DNA from: an uncultured Erysipelotrichaceae bacterium
GTDB lineage: Bacteria > Bacillota_I > Bacilli_A > Erysipelotrichales > Erysipelotrichaceae
Assembly (NCBI GenBank): GCA_903789495.1
Contig: CAIFEQ010000014.1
Span: 1 to 45,839, forward strand
DNA length: 45,839 bases
Reading direction: 5' to 3'
The notes below the pieces were generated by a model. The model was not told the origin of the DNA. It worked only from the letters and a program-made list of their open reading frames with translations, and ran no database searches. Of the stretch, positions 1 to 9,010 are shown piece by piece; the stretch's first letter is position 1; the number at the start of each line of letters is the position of its first letter. A program made the translations under genes and the position numbers.

Positions 1-52
1 GGATGTAGACAGCCTCAGAAGGAGAATTGACATTGAGCACAGCGACCCGCAT
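1..52 (-). CDS. 5' end of an unknown minus-strand gene (partial)
   Basis: The reverse strand reads an ATG at 52 preceded by a good ribosome binding site (GGAGGTG, 5-6 bases upstream). It opens the frame MRVAVLNVNSPSEAVYI and then runs off the left edge of the window. Too little is visible to name a family. It diverges from the gene starting near 230, so the AT-rich stretch 60-170 must hold its promoter. A TGCTATCAT extended -10-like element lies just upstream of the ribosome binding site on this strand. Confidence 0.55.
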   Translation of the reverse strand, partial: MRVAVLNVNSPSEAVYI

Positions 53-229
53 AAAGCACCTCCAAAGGAATGATAGCATAAAACGACATAACACGATATA
101 AAATCATAAAATTTGACAGAAAAAATGAAAAAAATCAGCACTGCTATGCGCTGATCTTTATTTCGGGTCTTCTCTCAACTGTCAAACTCCCGTGCGGTCC
201 GAATGCGGTTGGGATATACTGAAGAGGAA

Positions 230-1987
230 ATGAAAAAAAGCTGGAAAACCTTCCTGCTGAAAATCAGAACGGAAGCTGCATCCCGGGTCCTGCTGGGTAT
301 TTTTCTGGCTCTGCTGGTCCTGAATATTCTGGTGCCGCCAACCAGCGATGATCTCGGATATTCAATCAACAGCGGTCTGCTGGATATCTTTCACCGCGAA
401 TACATCCAGTACATGACCTGGACGGGCCGCAGCGTGGCTCATATTCTGGCCCGCTGTTTCCTGTCTCTGCCCAAGGGAATCTTTGATGTGTGCAACGCGC
501 TGGTCTTTACGCGGCTGATCGTGCTGATTCATTACCTCGCTGCCGGCCGGAAGCTGCAGCCGAAGATTCTGGTGGTGACAGCGCTTCTTATTTTTCTCAC
601 TGCCCCGGTGTTTGGACAGACCGTGCTCTGGGAAACGGGATCGTGCAACTATCTCTGGACGACAACAATCATTCTGGAATTTCTGCAGCGCTGGCAGGCC
701 GACGGGGAGGCGGGCACCGAGCGGAGGGCAGCTCCCCTGGTCATGTTTCTGTGGGGGATCGTCAGCGGCTGGACCAATGAGAATACAGGCGGTGCCCTGA
801 TCCTGATGGAGCTGTTTTTCCTGCGCCGTTTCAGACGGGAAAAGAAAAGCCGGCCCTGGATGGCTGCGGCACTGGCGGGATCGGTTCTGGGGTTTGTCAT
901 TCTGCTGGCCGCACCGGGCAATCAGGTCCGGGCCCAGGATTTTGTGGATACAAGGGGCACGGCCTACATTCTGACCCATGATCTGATCAATACCCTGCGG
1001 GTCTATGATCAGGTGCCCGGACAGCTTGTGCTGTGGATTCTGTTTGCCATTCTGATGGCAGTCAGCACGTGTCCGGCGCGGCAGAAGAAAACAGCTCTGG
1101 CCTTTGCCCTGTGCGGGGCAGCGGCGGTGGCGGCCATTGTGCTGTCGCCCGTGTCGGTACTGTATGACCGTTCCATGTTCGGCGCCACGATATTTCTGGT
1201 GACCGGAATCGTCTGCCTGCTGCCGGGGCTGGAAGGGAAAACAGTCTTCCGGGCGGGGCTGGCAGTGCTCATTCTTTTCACCTGCTGGCAGTATGCTAAC
1301 GCCGTTCTGGATCTGGCCTATATCCGCTATCAGTGGAACAAGCGGGAAGCGTGGGTGCAGGAACAGGCCGCGGCAGGCAATCTGAATCCGGCGGTACCGG
1401 AACTGAATACGGAATTCCTGACGACCTATAATCCTCTGAATGGTCTCGTGGACCTGATTGAAAATCCGGAATTTGTCAATAATGTCTCCTATGCGCAGAC
1501 CCACAGTCTGCAGAGTGTTACCGTGACTACGGAAGAACACTGGTCCCGCGTGGTGCAGAACGGAGATCCGGAACTGATGAACTGCCGCGGCATGGCGGAC
1601 TGGCTGGATACTGCCCAGGCCAAGGGGTATGAGATTCTGGCCGTCAGCACAGGTGCGGAAGACAGAAGCCAGGAAGAACAGGAGCTGCTGGAAGAGGCAC
1701 TTGGCGTGGACTGCGGAACAGGGTACTTTGTACTGGCCTGTCAGGAGGGATCCGTACAGCTGGAAACGGGAGAGGATCCGGTCTGCCTGGAACTGAACCT
1801 TGGCAGTCATTATGTTTATCTTTCGTCTTCGGCAGATGCCGGGCTTGCGGATATCACCGTGGACAATGAAGAGATCAGCCGGGATCAGGCCGGTATCACG
1901 GTGGCGGCCTATGATCCGCAGACGGACCGCTTCGTCGATGAAATCACCTGGAATCAGGACAGCGGAACATCCTATGGCATCCGCTGA
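230..1987 (+). CDS. DUF6056-like polytopic membrane protein
   Basis: About 585 residues. The first ~380 are a series of hydrophobic helices, starting with a long segment near residues 20-38 followed by the short motif PPTSDDLGYS. An acidic soluble C-terminal part of roughly 200 residues follows. A first helix, then a DD-Y motif and an E-x-GSCNYLW-like loop resembles the DUF6056 family of uncharacterised bacterial membrane proteins, which look like lipid-linked-sugar glycosyltransferases. That assignment is from memory of the family, not a search. I chose the ATG at 230 (MKKSWKTF), which follows GAAGAGGAA although the spacing is very tight. An ATG at 203 adds nine residues but has no ribosome binding site. 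Function is unknown; cell-envelope sugar transfer is a reasonable guess. A long antisense frame over the gene is a shadow. Confidence 0.8.
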   Translation: MKKSWKTFLLKIRTEAASRVLLGIFLALLVLNILVPPTSDDLGYSINSGLLDIFHREYIQYMTWTGRSVAHILARCFLSLPKGIFDVCNALVFTRLIVLIHYLAAGRKLQPKILVVTALLIFLTAPVFGQTVLWETGSCNYLWTTTIILEFLQRWQADGEAGTERRAAPLVMFLWGIVSGWTNENTGGALILMELFFLRRFRREKKSRPWMAAALAGSVLGFVILLAAPGNQVRAQDFVDTRGTAYILTHDLINTLRVYDQVPGQLVLWILFAILMAVSTCPARQKKTALAFALCGAAAVAAIVLSPVSVLYDRSMFGATIFLVTGIVCLLPGLEGKTVFRAGLAVLILFTCWQYANAVLDLAYIRYQWNKREAWVQEQAAAGNLNPAVPELNTEFLTTYNPLNGLVDLIENPEFVNNVSYAQTHSLQSVTVTTEEHWSRVVQNGDPELMNCRGMADWLDTAQAKGYEILAVSTGAEDRSQEEQELLEEALGVDCGTGYFVLACQEGSVQLETGEDPVCLELNLGSHYVYLSSSADAGLADITVDNEEISRDQAGITVAAYDPQTDRFVDEITWNQDSGTSYGIR

Positions 1988-2228
1988 GCCTGGAAACGAA
2001 ACCCCTTTCGGCAGTCTTGGATGACCCGGGAGGGAGTTTTTTCCGGGGGATAATGATATGGTGACTGTGTTCTGAAAAAGCAGGAATGATCGGAACAGCC
2101 TGCCGGAAACGATGGGTTTTGCGGGCCCGGGCAGGACCTGCAGAGGCAGCATAAGGCACCGCGGTCAGCCACGCATGCAGGCATGAACCGGTGCAGAGAA
2201 GCAGCAGGCTGCAGGAGGGGAGGATATC

Positions 2229-3314
2229 TTGAAAAAGAAGGGGAAAACGGCTGTGACAGCAGCTGTCAGTGCATTGCTGGCGGCTGTGGGATCCGGCTGC
2301 AGTCTGATGGCAGAAAAACCGGATCCTGATGTGTTCGAGGGAGCCACGATAGAATACTATTTTGAACCGATGGAGTGGCAGAACGTCAGGGAAACCCTGC
2401 TGAAGTCCGGGTCTTCCGAAGATGGTACAGCGCATTTCGTCGTCTACGATCTTCCGGAAGATTCTGCGCATGTGCAGCTCTTTCCGGCAGGAGATGCCTA
2501 CTGCACCTTTGAATCCATCAGTACGCCCAGTCTTGTGACCTGGGAAGACAGTCCCACACGTGGCTGGATCGTCAGCAATATCCGGAAGGTCCGGTATGTC
2601 ACGTATTCGTATGGGAGTGATGAAAAACAGAACGCCTGGGATCTGACGGGCTTCTTCCGGAACATGGAAGACTACCGCTGCAATATTCTCGATACCCGTT
2701 TTCTGGGCGGCGATGAAGAACCGGAAATTCTGATTCCTTCCTATCCGGTGCCGGTTGTGCCGGAAGAATACCGGAACGCTGAGGGCAAAAGGATGATGGT
2801 CCCGCTCGCCGATCCGGCGATGCTGGAACCGGAGAATGACCCGGAAAAATCACAGGCATATATCGAAGGGGTCTGGCGTTTCTGCAACTACGCGCACGGT
2901 CATCTGACTATCGACCCCTGGGAAGTTCTCGCCGGCGGCGAGGAACTGGAGCGTGAGATCGTCGCCACAAAGCTGGACGGATCGGATCCGGTGGCGGTGA
3001 TCACGCTGTCCTGTGCGATCCTGCCGGAGGAGAACAGCACACTCTACGGGCTTTTCCCTGATCTTCAGGAGTATGCGGGGAAAGCAGGCACATACGCATT
3101 CCTCTGTTTTGAGCAGATCCCGACAGAGGAAGAAACCATGCAGATGCTCCTGCCCGAGGGACAGGCCATCGATTTTGCCGGTGCCACCCTGGATCAGGGA
3201 CATCCACATGCCGGTGAAGAGATCAATTCTTTTGACGACCTGTACCGCCTCTATTACGGCTGTTCTCTGGAGGAAGGACCTACGGAGGATTTCATCCGGA
3301 AGATGAGCCGCTGA
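2229..3314 (+). CDS. hypothetical lipoprotein, TTG start
   Basis: 361 residues. The start is a TTG, supported by a strong purine-rich site (AGGAGGGGAGG) just upstream and by the immediate lysine-rich signal peptide MKKKGK followed by a hydrophobic stretch and the lipobox VGSGC at about residue 24. The mature protein would be attached to the outer face of the membrane by a lipidated cysteine. The rest is acidic, soluble and without a family I recognise. Residue composition is normal and there are no repeats. It lies 240 bases after the DUF6056-like gene on the same strand, so it is probably transcribed separately. Confidence 0.8.
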   Translation: MKKKGKTAVTAAVSALLAAVGSGCSLMAEKPDPDVFEGATIEYYFEPMEWQNVRETLLKSGSSEDGTAHFVVYDLPEDSAHVQLFPAGDAYCTFESISTPSLVTWEDSPTRGWIVSNIRKVRYVTYSYGSDEKQNAWDLTGFFRNMEDYRCNILDTRFLGGDEEPEILIPSYPVPVVPEEYRNAEGKRMMVPLADPAMLEPENDPEKSQAYIEGVWRFCNYAHGHLTIDPWEVLAGGEELEREIVATKLDGSDPVAVITLSCAILPEENSTLYGLFPDLQEYAGKAGTYAFLCFEQIPTEEETMQMLLPEGQAIDFAGATLDQGHPHAGEEINSFDDLYRLYYGCSLEEGPTEDFIRKMSR

Positions 3315-3628
3315 AGTTCCGGCTGTTCCTTGCGGCAGGCATCCTATCTTTTTTTTTTCATATTTCCCGGGTATTCGCGGTGCAGGCTGCGGTCATGACT
3401 GCAGCTCCCTGTCTGCTGACAGAACCAGAGTCCTGCACCATGCCTGAATCACCGGGAAAAGGTCTGCACAGCGGATCCGCCATCGGTCTGCCGTCCTGTC
3501 TGCTTTGTGTGGAGCTTATCATTCCGCAGGGATCATATGCTTTTGATATTTTGCGGCGGGGATCTTCAGAAAACCTTCACCTTTGTGTAGGAAAATGATG
3601 CTCATGAGCTCCATCTGAGGTGATAACG
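3315..3628. other. non-coding stretch, nothing clear
   Basis: About 310 bases between two lipoprotein genes. There is a run of nine T at about 3350 preceded by a weak GCCGC/GCGGC pairing, which could be a poor terminator of the upstream gene. A 72-codon frame at 3380-3598 has no ribosome binding site and an unconvincing composition, so I do not call it. Confidence 0.3.
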
Positions 3629-4474
3629 ATGAAATTACTGAGAAAACTTCTCACGGCTCTGTCACTGTGCCTGGCTGTTACCAGCTGCACCACAACGTCC
3701 TCGACGGTGTCGACATCTTCCGCCGATTCGACAGAATGGATGACGGTCACGGTGTTTGATGCCGGCAAGGCAGACGCGATTCTTCTGCAGACTGATGCAG
3801 GAAATGTCATGATCGATACAGGCCTGGCAGACAACAGCAGTACGCTGATCAGCCAGCTGAAGGAGCTTGGCGTTACGGATCTCTATGCGCTGATCCTGAC
3901 CCATTTTGACAAAGACCATGCCGGCGGCGCTGCCGATATTCTGAGCAGCCTGACCGTGGAAAATGTTTATACGACATACGCAGCGGATGATGGGGTTGAC
4001 CTTACCGATGCCCTGGCAGCTGCTGGCCTGGAAGCCCAGGTGGTAGACAGCAGCCAGGATGTGACATTCACCCTGGGTGAAGCGCAGCTTACCATCGAAG
4101 GAGCGGCAGGCGGCTATGATGCGAATGCGGACAACAATTCCTCGCTGGTGACGACCGTCACCAATGGTACGGAGACACTGCTGTTCATGGGAGATGCGCA
4201 GAAGTACCGGATCGAAGAATACCTGGCCGAACATGATACGACGGTCGATTTCCTCAAAGTTCCCTATCACGGTCACTATATGAACTGTCTGGACGATCTG
4301 TTTTCTGTTCTGCAGCCGACATACAGCGTGATCAGCTGTTCCGCGGACAATCCGGATCCGGATGAGGTGGCCGAGACAGTGGCCCTGCTGGAGCAGTACG
4401 GCAGTGTGTATTACACCTATAACGGCAATGTCACCGTGCACTGCTACGCCGATTCCCTTTCCATTTCGCAGTAG
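3629..4474 (+). CDS. lipoprotein with ComEC-type metallo-beta-lactamase fold
   Basis: 281 residues. The ATG at 3629 follows GAGGTGATAACG, so an upstream GTG at 3620 lies inside the ribosome binding site and is not the start. A signal peptide with lipobox AVTSC (about residue 20) is followed by a serine/threonine linker. A metallo-beta-lactamase domain then resembles the hydrolase module of ComEC/Rec2: the metal motif reads LTHFDKDHAGG, with MIDTG before it, LLFMGDA further on and VPYHGH near the end. ComEC-type members that stand alone are predicted secreted or surface-bound phosphodiesterases or nucleases. The substrate here is unknown. Because the lipobox puts it outside the membrane, a role in degrading extracellular nucleic acid or nucleotides is inference. 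Confidence 0.88.
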   Translation: MKLLRKLLTALSLCLAVTSCTTTSSTVSTSSADSTEWMTVTVFDAGKADAILLQTDAGNVMIDTGLADNSSTLISQLKELGVTDLYALILTHFDKDHAGGAADILSSLTVENVYTTYAADDGVDLTDALAAAGLEAQVVDSSQDVTFTLGEAQLTIEGAAGGYDANADNNSSLVTTVTNGTETLLFMGDAQKYRIEEYLAEHDTTVDFLKVPYHGHYMNCLDDLFSVLQPTYSVISCSADNPDPDEVAETVALLEQYGSVYYTYNGNVTVHCYADSLSISQ

Positions 4475-4696
4475 GTCATACAGCTGCGAAGCAGCAGAGT
4501 GCTGATCAGAATTCCAAAATGCAGGAAACCGGGAAGGCCGTGCAGAAGCTCATTGGCAGAAAAGTAAAAACGGAATCTGCGCGGTCATCTGTTCCGGAAT
4601 GAAGTGAGCAGCAAGATGTCATAACGGTGAGCGCCGAACATCATCTGATGCTATGCTGTACGGCGTCAGGAACATGCCTGGCGAGGATAGCAGCAG

Positions 4697-5236
4697 ATGG
4701 ATATAGATGAACTGAGAAATCGGATCAGCATGGAACAGAAAAAAGGATTGCCGTTTATCCTTGCCTCGATTGTGATATGGGGACTGATTGCGGCTGTTTC
4801 CTGTCTCGATATTCCGATTATGACCAAGAATCTGATTGTGTTCTGCTGTTTCTGTCCGATGCTTCCGCTTGCCTGAATGATCGGTAAGCTGATACACGTT
4901 GATCTGTTTTCGAAAGAGAATCCATTGGGTCAGCTAGGCTTTCTGTTTACATTAAATCAGCTGATCTGTTTGCTGATTGTCATGTGGGTATTCAATGCCG
5001 TTCCGGAGAAGATGATCATGGTCTATGCCATGGTCTTCGGAGCGCATCTGTTTCCCTGTTCGTGGCTGTATCAGTCCAATGGCTATAAGGCTGCAGCAAT
5101 TGTGATTCCGGCTGTTTCGCTGCTGGGAACGACATTCAACAGCGGTACACTGGTTGCCGTGACGGCCTGTATCATTGAAGTCATATTCGCCATCACCTTA
5201 TCTTCTGAGCTGAAGAAAATGGCAGTGAGTCAATAA
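4697..5236 (+). pseudogene. DUF7010-like membrane protein interrupted by in-frame UGA
   Basis: The frame opens with ATG at 4697 behind GAGGATAG. It codes for 59 residues with a hydrophobic helix pair, meets TGA at 4874-4876, and continues in exactly the same frame to TAA at 5236. The whole would be about 179 residues. The part after the stop (NPLGQLGFLFTLNQ, VMWVFNAVPEKM, FGAHLFPCSWLYQS) carries what I remember as the hallmark sequence of the DUF7010 membrane family, and the part before it matches that family's N-terminus. One base change explains the damage. An ATG follows the TGA directly (TGAATG), so the second part could be reinitiated as a 119-residue protein. In the family the lost position is usually hydrophobic or aromatic, so TGG to TGA is plausible. 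Confidence 0.75.
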
Positions 5237-5313
5237 ACAGATTCCGGTCTGCCGGATGAACATCAGGCACTGCTTTCAGCTGCAGACAGCCAGAAGAGCA
5301 TGAAATCAGAACC

Positions 5314-5361
5314 ATGACATCAGCTTTAAGACGTTAATGTCCTAAAGGCTGATGTCTTTTT
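5314..5361 (+). terminator. intrinsic terminator
   Basis: GACATCAGC (5316-5324) pairs with GCTGATGTC (5348-5356), extended by a TTTA/TAAA pairing, and is followed by five T. It ends the transcript of the DUF7010-like gene. Confidence 0.75.
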
Positions 5362-5511
5362 ACTGAAGCTTTACGAGGAGTTAAAAAGAGACACCGTATG
5401 ATGAATATGAGGCAGAGGACTTAAGCTGAGCAGAACAGAAAAGCTGCGGCTGAGGCTTTCTGCTCAGCAGCAGCTGTTCCGGAAAGGTGATCATCACTGG
5501 AGGCATACCTC

Positions 5512-6183
5512 ATGTCAGCACAGGTGAAGAGGGCGAGGAAAGAAGGTCTTGCAGATTCAGAGGATCCGGAAGAAGACAGTCAGGATCTGAACATGCAGAA
5601 TATCCGCAGATCCTTTCAGAGACTGCGGGTACAGCACACGCAGCCTGGATCTGACCGTCCCGATCTGTCTTATTACCTGACGGTGGCTTTCTGGATCGTG
5701 ATGGCCGGCTGGTGGGTGTTCAGCATTTTCATTCAGATGAACAGATTCTATGGCCATTTTCTGGAAGGAAAGACCGGCTTTGTGCTGATGCTCATTGCCC
5801 GGAGCGGTCTGATTTCCCTGGGGATTGCCGGTCTGGTCTGGTGGAAGAAAAGCCTGCCAGAACAGCACAGATGGAAAGGACAGCTCGCTGCGGTCTGCCT
5901 GGCGGTGACCGCATTTCTGGTCCTGCTGAATCCCATCCGGGATATTTTCTGCCTTGCCAATCCGGCAGAAACAGTCCTTCATGACTGCACCCTGTACGCT
6001 GACACAGACCTGGAAAATGCCGCTGTTTTCTCAGTCTGGGGCAGAGATGAGGAGGAACAGCTCGTGAATTTTGACATTAACGAAAGCACCATGTGTGATC
6101 CGTCATTTTCTGTCCAGGGCAAGGAGCTCAGGATAGAATATCTGCCCTATACGAAAACCGTGCTGTCCATTACGGTACAGTAG
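5512..6183 (+). CDS. hypothetical membrane protein
   Basis: 223 residues with a GGAGG ribosome binding site eight bases before the ATG. The first ~45 residues are charged and probably cytoplasmic. Three hydrophobic helices follow (about 55-72, 88-108 and 122-140). The last ~75 residues form a soluble, acidic, probably extracytoplasmic tail with VFSVWGRDEEE and a beta-rich end. I do not recognise the family. It stands alone, with a terminator upstream and about 130 bases to the next gene. Confidence 0.75.
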   Translation: MSAQVKRARKEGLADSEDPEEDSQDLNMQNIRRSFQRLRVQHTQPGSDRPDLSYYLTVAFWIVMAGWWVFSIFIQMNRFYGHFLEGKTGFVLMLIARSGLISLGIAGLVWWKKSLPEQHRWKGQLAAVCLAVTAFLVLLNPIRDIFCLANPAETVLHDCTLYADTDLENAAVFSVWGRDEEEQLVNFDINESTMCDPSFSVQGKELRIEYLPYTKTVLSITVQ

Positions 6184-6316
6184 CCAAAGCTGCACCACAT
6201 CTGGAGAAGATCTTCAGAATATCAGAAAACAGACAGGCCTGATTCAGGATTTCGGGGTGCAGTACGAGAATTCAGAATCAGGCTGTTCGTTCAGACTGCA
6301 GGGATGATACAAGAAT

Positions 6317-7171
6317 ATGACTTCCGTTCTTACTATTTATCCTGGCTGTCAGAAAATAAAAGTGAGGCAGAAGGTGCAGGAGAAGAAGGTAAAAACACCC
6401 GACGGAAAAGTTTATTACTGGCGTTCTGATGCATGGTCCGCTGACAGAACAACACTGTTTTTTCTCCATGGCATGACAGCAGACCATCGGATGTTTCAGA
6501 AGCAGTATGAGTACTTTGCGCCTGCCTGCAATCTTCTGGCCTGGGATGCGCCGCTGCATGGAAAGTCACGGCCTTTTCAGGCGTTCAGTTTTGAAATCAC
6601 GACGGCCTTTATCAGAAGAATATTTGATGCAGAACATATCAGGGAGGCCATTTTCATCGGACAGTCCATGGGAGGATTCCTGACCCAGGCGGTCATCAAG
6701 CGGGATCCGCAGCTTGTGGCAGGCTTTGTTTCGATAGACAGCTGTCCCTATGGATTATCGTATTATTCCCGATCAGATCTCTGGTGGCTGAAACAGGTCG
6801 AATGGATGGCTGCGTTATTTCCTCTGACTGCACTGAAAAAGGCGATTGCCAGACAATGCACCCTGACAGAAGCGGGATATGACAACATGATAGCCATGCT
6901 GGAGCCTTATCAGAAACATGAACTGTGTCATCTGATGGGTATCGGCTATGCCAGTTTCATCGCGGATAACTGTAATCTGGCAATCAAATGTCCCACAGTC
7001 CTGATCGTGGGAGACCAGGACAGGACCGGCAAGGTAAGAACATACAACGAGCAATGGAGGCAGAACACAGGTTTCCCGCTTGCCGTCATTCAGGGTGCGG
7101 CTCATAACGCCAATGTGGATCAGCCGGATCAGGTCAACGGAATCATTGGGGCATTTCTGAACAGGCTGTAG
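6317..7171 (+). CDS. alpha/beta-hydrolase family protein
   Basis: 284 residues. The fold is shown by LFFLHGMTAD (oxyanion-side HG), WDAPLHGKSRP, the nucleophile elbow GQSMGG with the catalytic serine, VLIVGDQDRTG carrying the likely acid, and AAHNANVDQP with the catalytic histidine near the C-terminus. The order and spacing are those of typical serine hydrolases of about 270-290 residues. It has no signal peptide, so it is cytoplasmic. Substrate cannot be told from sequence. The ribosome binding site is weak. A 9-bp inverted repeat (GCCTGATTC/GAATCAGGC) lies at about 6237-6288 upstream, without a T run. Confidence 0.88.
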   Translation: MTSVLTIYPGCQKIKVRQKVQEKKVKTPDGKVYYWRSDAWSADRTTLFFLHGMTADHRMFQKQYEYFAPACNLLAWDAPLHGKSRPFQAFSFEITTAFIRRIFDAEHIREAIFIGQSMGGFLTQAVIKRDPQLVAGFVSIDSCPYGLSYYSRSDLWWLKQVEWMAALFPLTALKKAIARQCTLTEAGYDNMIAMLEPYQKHELCHLMGIGYASFIADNCNLAIKCPTVLIVGDQDRTGKVRTYNEQWRQNTGFPLAVIQGAAHNANVDQPDQVNGIIGAFLNRL

Positions 7172-7452
7172 TCGAAAAGGATCAGCTGATCGCATGTAGG
7201 GCTGCCCGGTTTACGGCCCGTTTTTCCTTCCTTGGCTTCTCTGCTGCCCGGCAGCAAATCTGCTGTTCCTGTCGGACGGAATCAGCATCTTCCTGCCTGC
7301 TGGTCTGCGCAGGACGCAGCTATTCAGGACCTGCATAGGGCATTACAGGATTGATCATGTCAGAACAGAAAGATCCTTCCTAAAATGCAGATGCAGTAAG
7401 GAATCAGAAGAAAGCAGAAGGGATTCTGTCTGAAGAAGGGAAAGGAAAAATC

Positions 7453-8013
7453 ATGAAAAAATTACTGATCATCAGTGCTTCACCGGTGGCAGAGGGAAAC
7501 GATGATACCCTGGCCCATCTCTCGGCAGAGGTCTGCAGAGAAGCCGGTGCAGACGTGGAAACGGTGTTCCTGCGGGATTACACGATCGGCCTCTGCAGAG
7601 CCTGCTACGCCTGCGCAGACACCGGTGTCTGTGTCCAGAAGGATGGCTTTCAGGATCTGCTTGCCAGAATGCATCAGGCAGATGGAATCATTGTCACAGC
7701 ACCGATCTATTACAATCTGCCGGCAGCGCAGATCCTGGTTCCCCTGAACCGTCTCTGCTGCACGTTTGCCTGTAAAAGCTATGTGGTGGGACCGAAAAAG
7801 AAGATTGCCCTGATGTTCACCTGCACCGGGTCAGATCCGGTGGAAATGAAGCACATTGCCGACCTGGTCCTGAATCTTCCCAGTATTCACCGCTCTGTCG
7901 AAGCGTACCGTACAGAGGTGTTTACCTCCTGCCTGCAGCATGATACATGCAGGAAGAATGAAGCGTATCAGGAAAGAGTCCGGGAACTTGCTCTCTGGAC
8001 GGTGAAGGAATAA
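7453..8013 (+). CDS. NAD(P)H-dependent flavodoxin-fold oxidoreductase
   Basis: 186 residues. The N-terminus KLLIISASPVAEGNDDTLA is the FMN-phosphate-binding loop of the NADPH-dependent FMN reductase/flavodoxin_2 type, and TAPIYYNLPAAQ is the second flavin-contact region. A cysteine-bearing loop (CRACYACADTGVCVQKDGF) after the second strand is typical of the group often called iron-sulfur flavoproteins or flavodoxin family proteins. The expected reaction is two-electron reduction of quinones, azo or nitro compounds, or metal ions through FMN. The site GGGAAAGGAAAAATC precedes the ATG. It lies alone after 280 bases of non-coding DNA, which contain a weak GGGC/GCCC hairpin with a T run at about 7198-7227 that may end the hydrolase transcript. 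Confidence 0.85.
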   Translation: MKKLLIISASPVAEGNDDTLAHLSAEVCREAGADVETVFLRDYTIGLCRACYACADTGVCVQKDGFQDLLARMHQADGIIVTAPIYYNLPAAQILVPLNRLCCTFACKSYVVGPKKKIALMFTCTGSDPVEMKHIADLVLNLPSIHRSVEAYRTEVFTSCLQHDTCRKNEAYQERVRELALWTVKE

Positions 8014-8158
8014 CAGAAATATATCCATATGTACTGCGTTGGAACCGGAAATCGAGGATTGCCATTCGGTCTGGAAAGGTATGAAAAGCTCCTGCTTGAA
8101 CAGTCTGCTGCATGATCTGTCCTTTCGCAGACTCTGCTCATTTTAGATTGGCAAAACG

Positions 8159-8193
8159 GAAAGGGCATTTCTGGTAAGACGATTGCCCTTTTC
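8159..8193 (+). terminator. intrinsic terminator
   Basis: GGAAAGGGCA pairs with TGCCCTTTTC around a 16-base loop. The T run is part of the descending arm. It is placed 145 bases after the flavodoxin-fold reductase gene. Confidence 0.6.
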
Positions 8194-8473
8194 TGAATCT
8201 GTGATCTGATCAAACTCTGCAGAAAGCAAGACGTAAGCCCATGAAACCAGGTAAAATTTCATAACCTTAATAAAGTATTAACCTTTGTCAAATGAAGAAA
8301 TGCTATAAGAACATCGAAAGTCCCCGGTCTTTCCGAAGGCTCATGGATGGCGGGATGCCGCGGAGTTCTGCCTGACCATTGGGTGCAGGATCCGAACGGA
8401 CTGGCTGATGTTTTCTGGCAGCATTCCTTTCAATTCCTGCTATCCTGTTTAAGAGGAAGGATGTGAAGTCAGT
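8194..8473 (+). other. long leader region with promoter-like element
   Basis: About 280 bases without a gene. An AT-rich part holds an extended -10-like TGCTATAAG (8301-8309) but no well-placed -35. Downstream lie about 160 bases rich in short complementary segments, for example GAAAG/CTTTC at about 8317-8333 and GGCGGGATGCCGC at about 8348. This may be a structured 5' leader of the gene at 8474. I match it to no known RNA class. Confidence 0.3.
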
Positions 8474-9004
8474 ATGGCAATTGTGCGGGCAGTTCTTACG
8501 GCGTTTGTGGTGTCATGGGCCCTCAATCATATCCTGGACAGGCAGAAGAAAAAATCACACGCATCAGATCCCTATCATTTCACGGCGAGATGTAACAGCT
8601 CGGTCAATATATACGCCTATATCGGGGTCGGTCTCTTTGCGGTGCTTGAGCTGGGTGCCTATTTCTCGCATCAGGACATGCCGACTATTCTTACGATTCT
8701 TCTGGCCATTTTCGTCGCGCTGCCGGGACTGTTCCTGTACATGAGCACCATACCCGGTTTCTGGGAGATGCGTGTGGATCAGGATGATGTCACGATCGTC
8801 AAACTGTTCTGCATCAAAAGACACTGGAAGATCAGTGAGATTGACAGATGCGTGGCGGTAACCGGGGAAATCCGGGTCTATGTGAAAGGACGCAGAAGAA
8901 TGGCTTTCCTCGTTGACGCTATGTTTGACAACTGCGCCACATTTGCTGAGCGCATGCGTCTGGAAGGAATACCCATCATTGACAAGGTCAGGAAAACGGA
9001 CTGA
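8474..9004 (+). CDS. hypothetical membrane protein with C-terminal PH-like domain
   Basis: 176 residues. There is a hydrophobic N-terminal helix, then two helices at about 48-62 and 70-90. After them comes a beta-rich cytoplasmic part (WEMRVDQDDVTIVKLF, HWKISEIDRC, GEIRVYVKGRRRMAFLVD) that resembles the small PH-like module seen in several DUF membrane proteins, possibly DUF6560, though I am unsure of the number. The gene at 23780 has the same arrangement. The next gene starts six bases after its stop, so the two form an operon. Confidence 0.75.
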   Translation: MAIVRAVLTAFVVSWALNHILDRQKKKSHASDPYHFTARCNSSVNIYAYIGVGLFAVLELGAYFSHQDMPTILTILLAIFVALPGLFLYMSTIPGFWEMRVDQDDVTIVKLFCIKRHWKISEIDRCVAVTGEIRVYVKGRRRMAFLVDAMFDNCATFAERMRLEGIPIIDKVRKTD

Positions 9005-9010
9005 CACACC

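Noticed and set aside
362-2152. 596-codon open frame on the minus strand
   Set aside because: It is fully antisense to the DUF6056-like gene, rich in Arg, His, Gln and Pro, and has no ribosome binding site. It is a codon-bias shadow.
3380-3598. 72-codon plus-strand frame
   Set aside because: No ribosome binding site, unconvincing composition, no family resemblance.
7180-7191. Short perfect palindrome GATCAGCTGATC
   Set aside because: Twelve bases right after a gene end, no T run and no promoter nearby; likely chance.
8310-8473. T-box leader
   Set aside because: A GGGATGCCGCGG segment recalls the T-box antiterminator sequence, but the conserved AGGGTGGNACCGCG element, the Stem I features and a downstream aminoacyl-tRNA or amino acid gene are missing.
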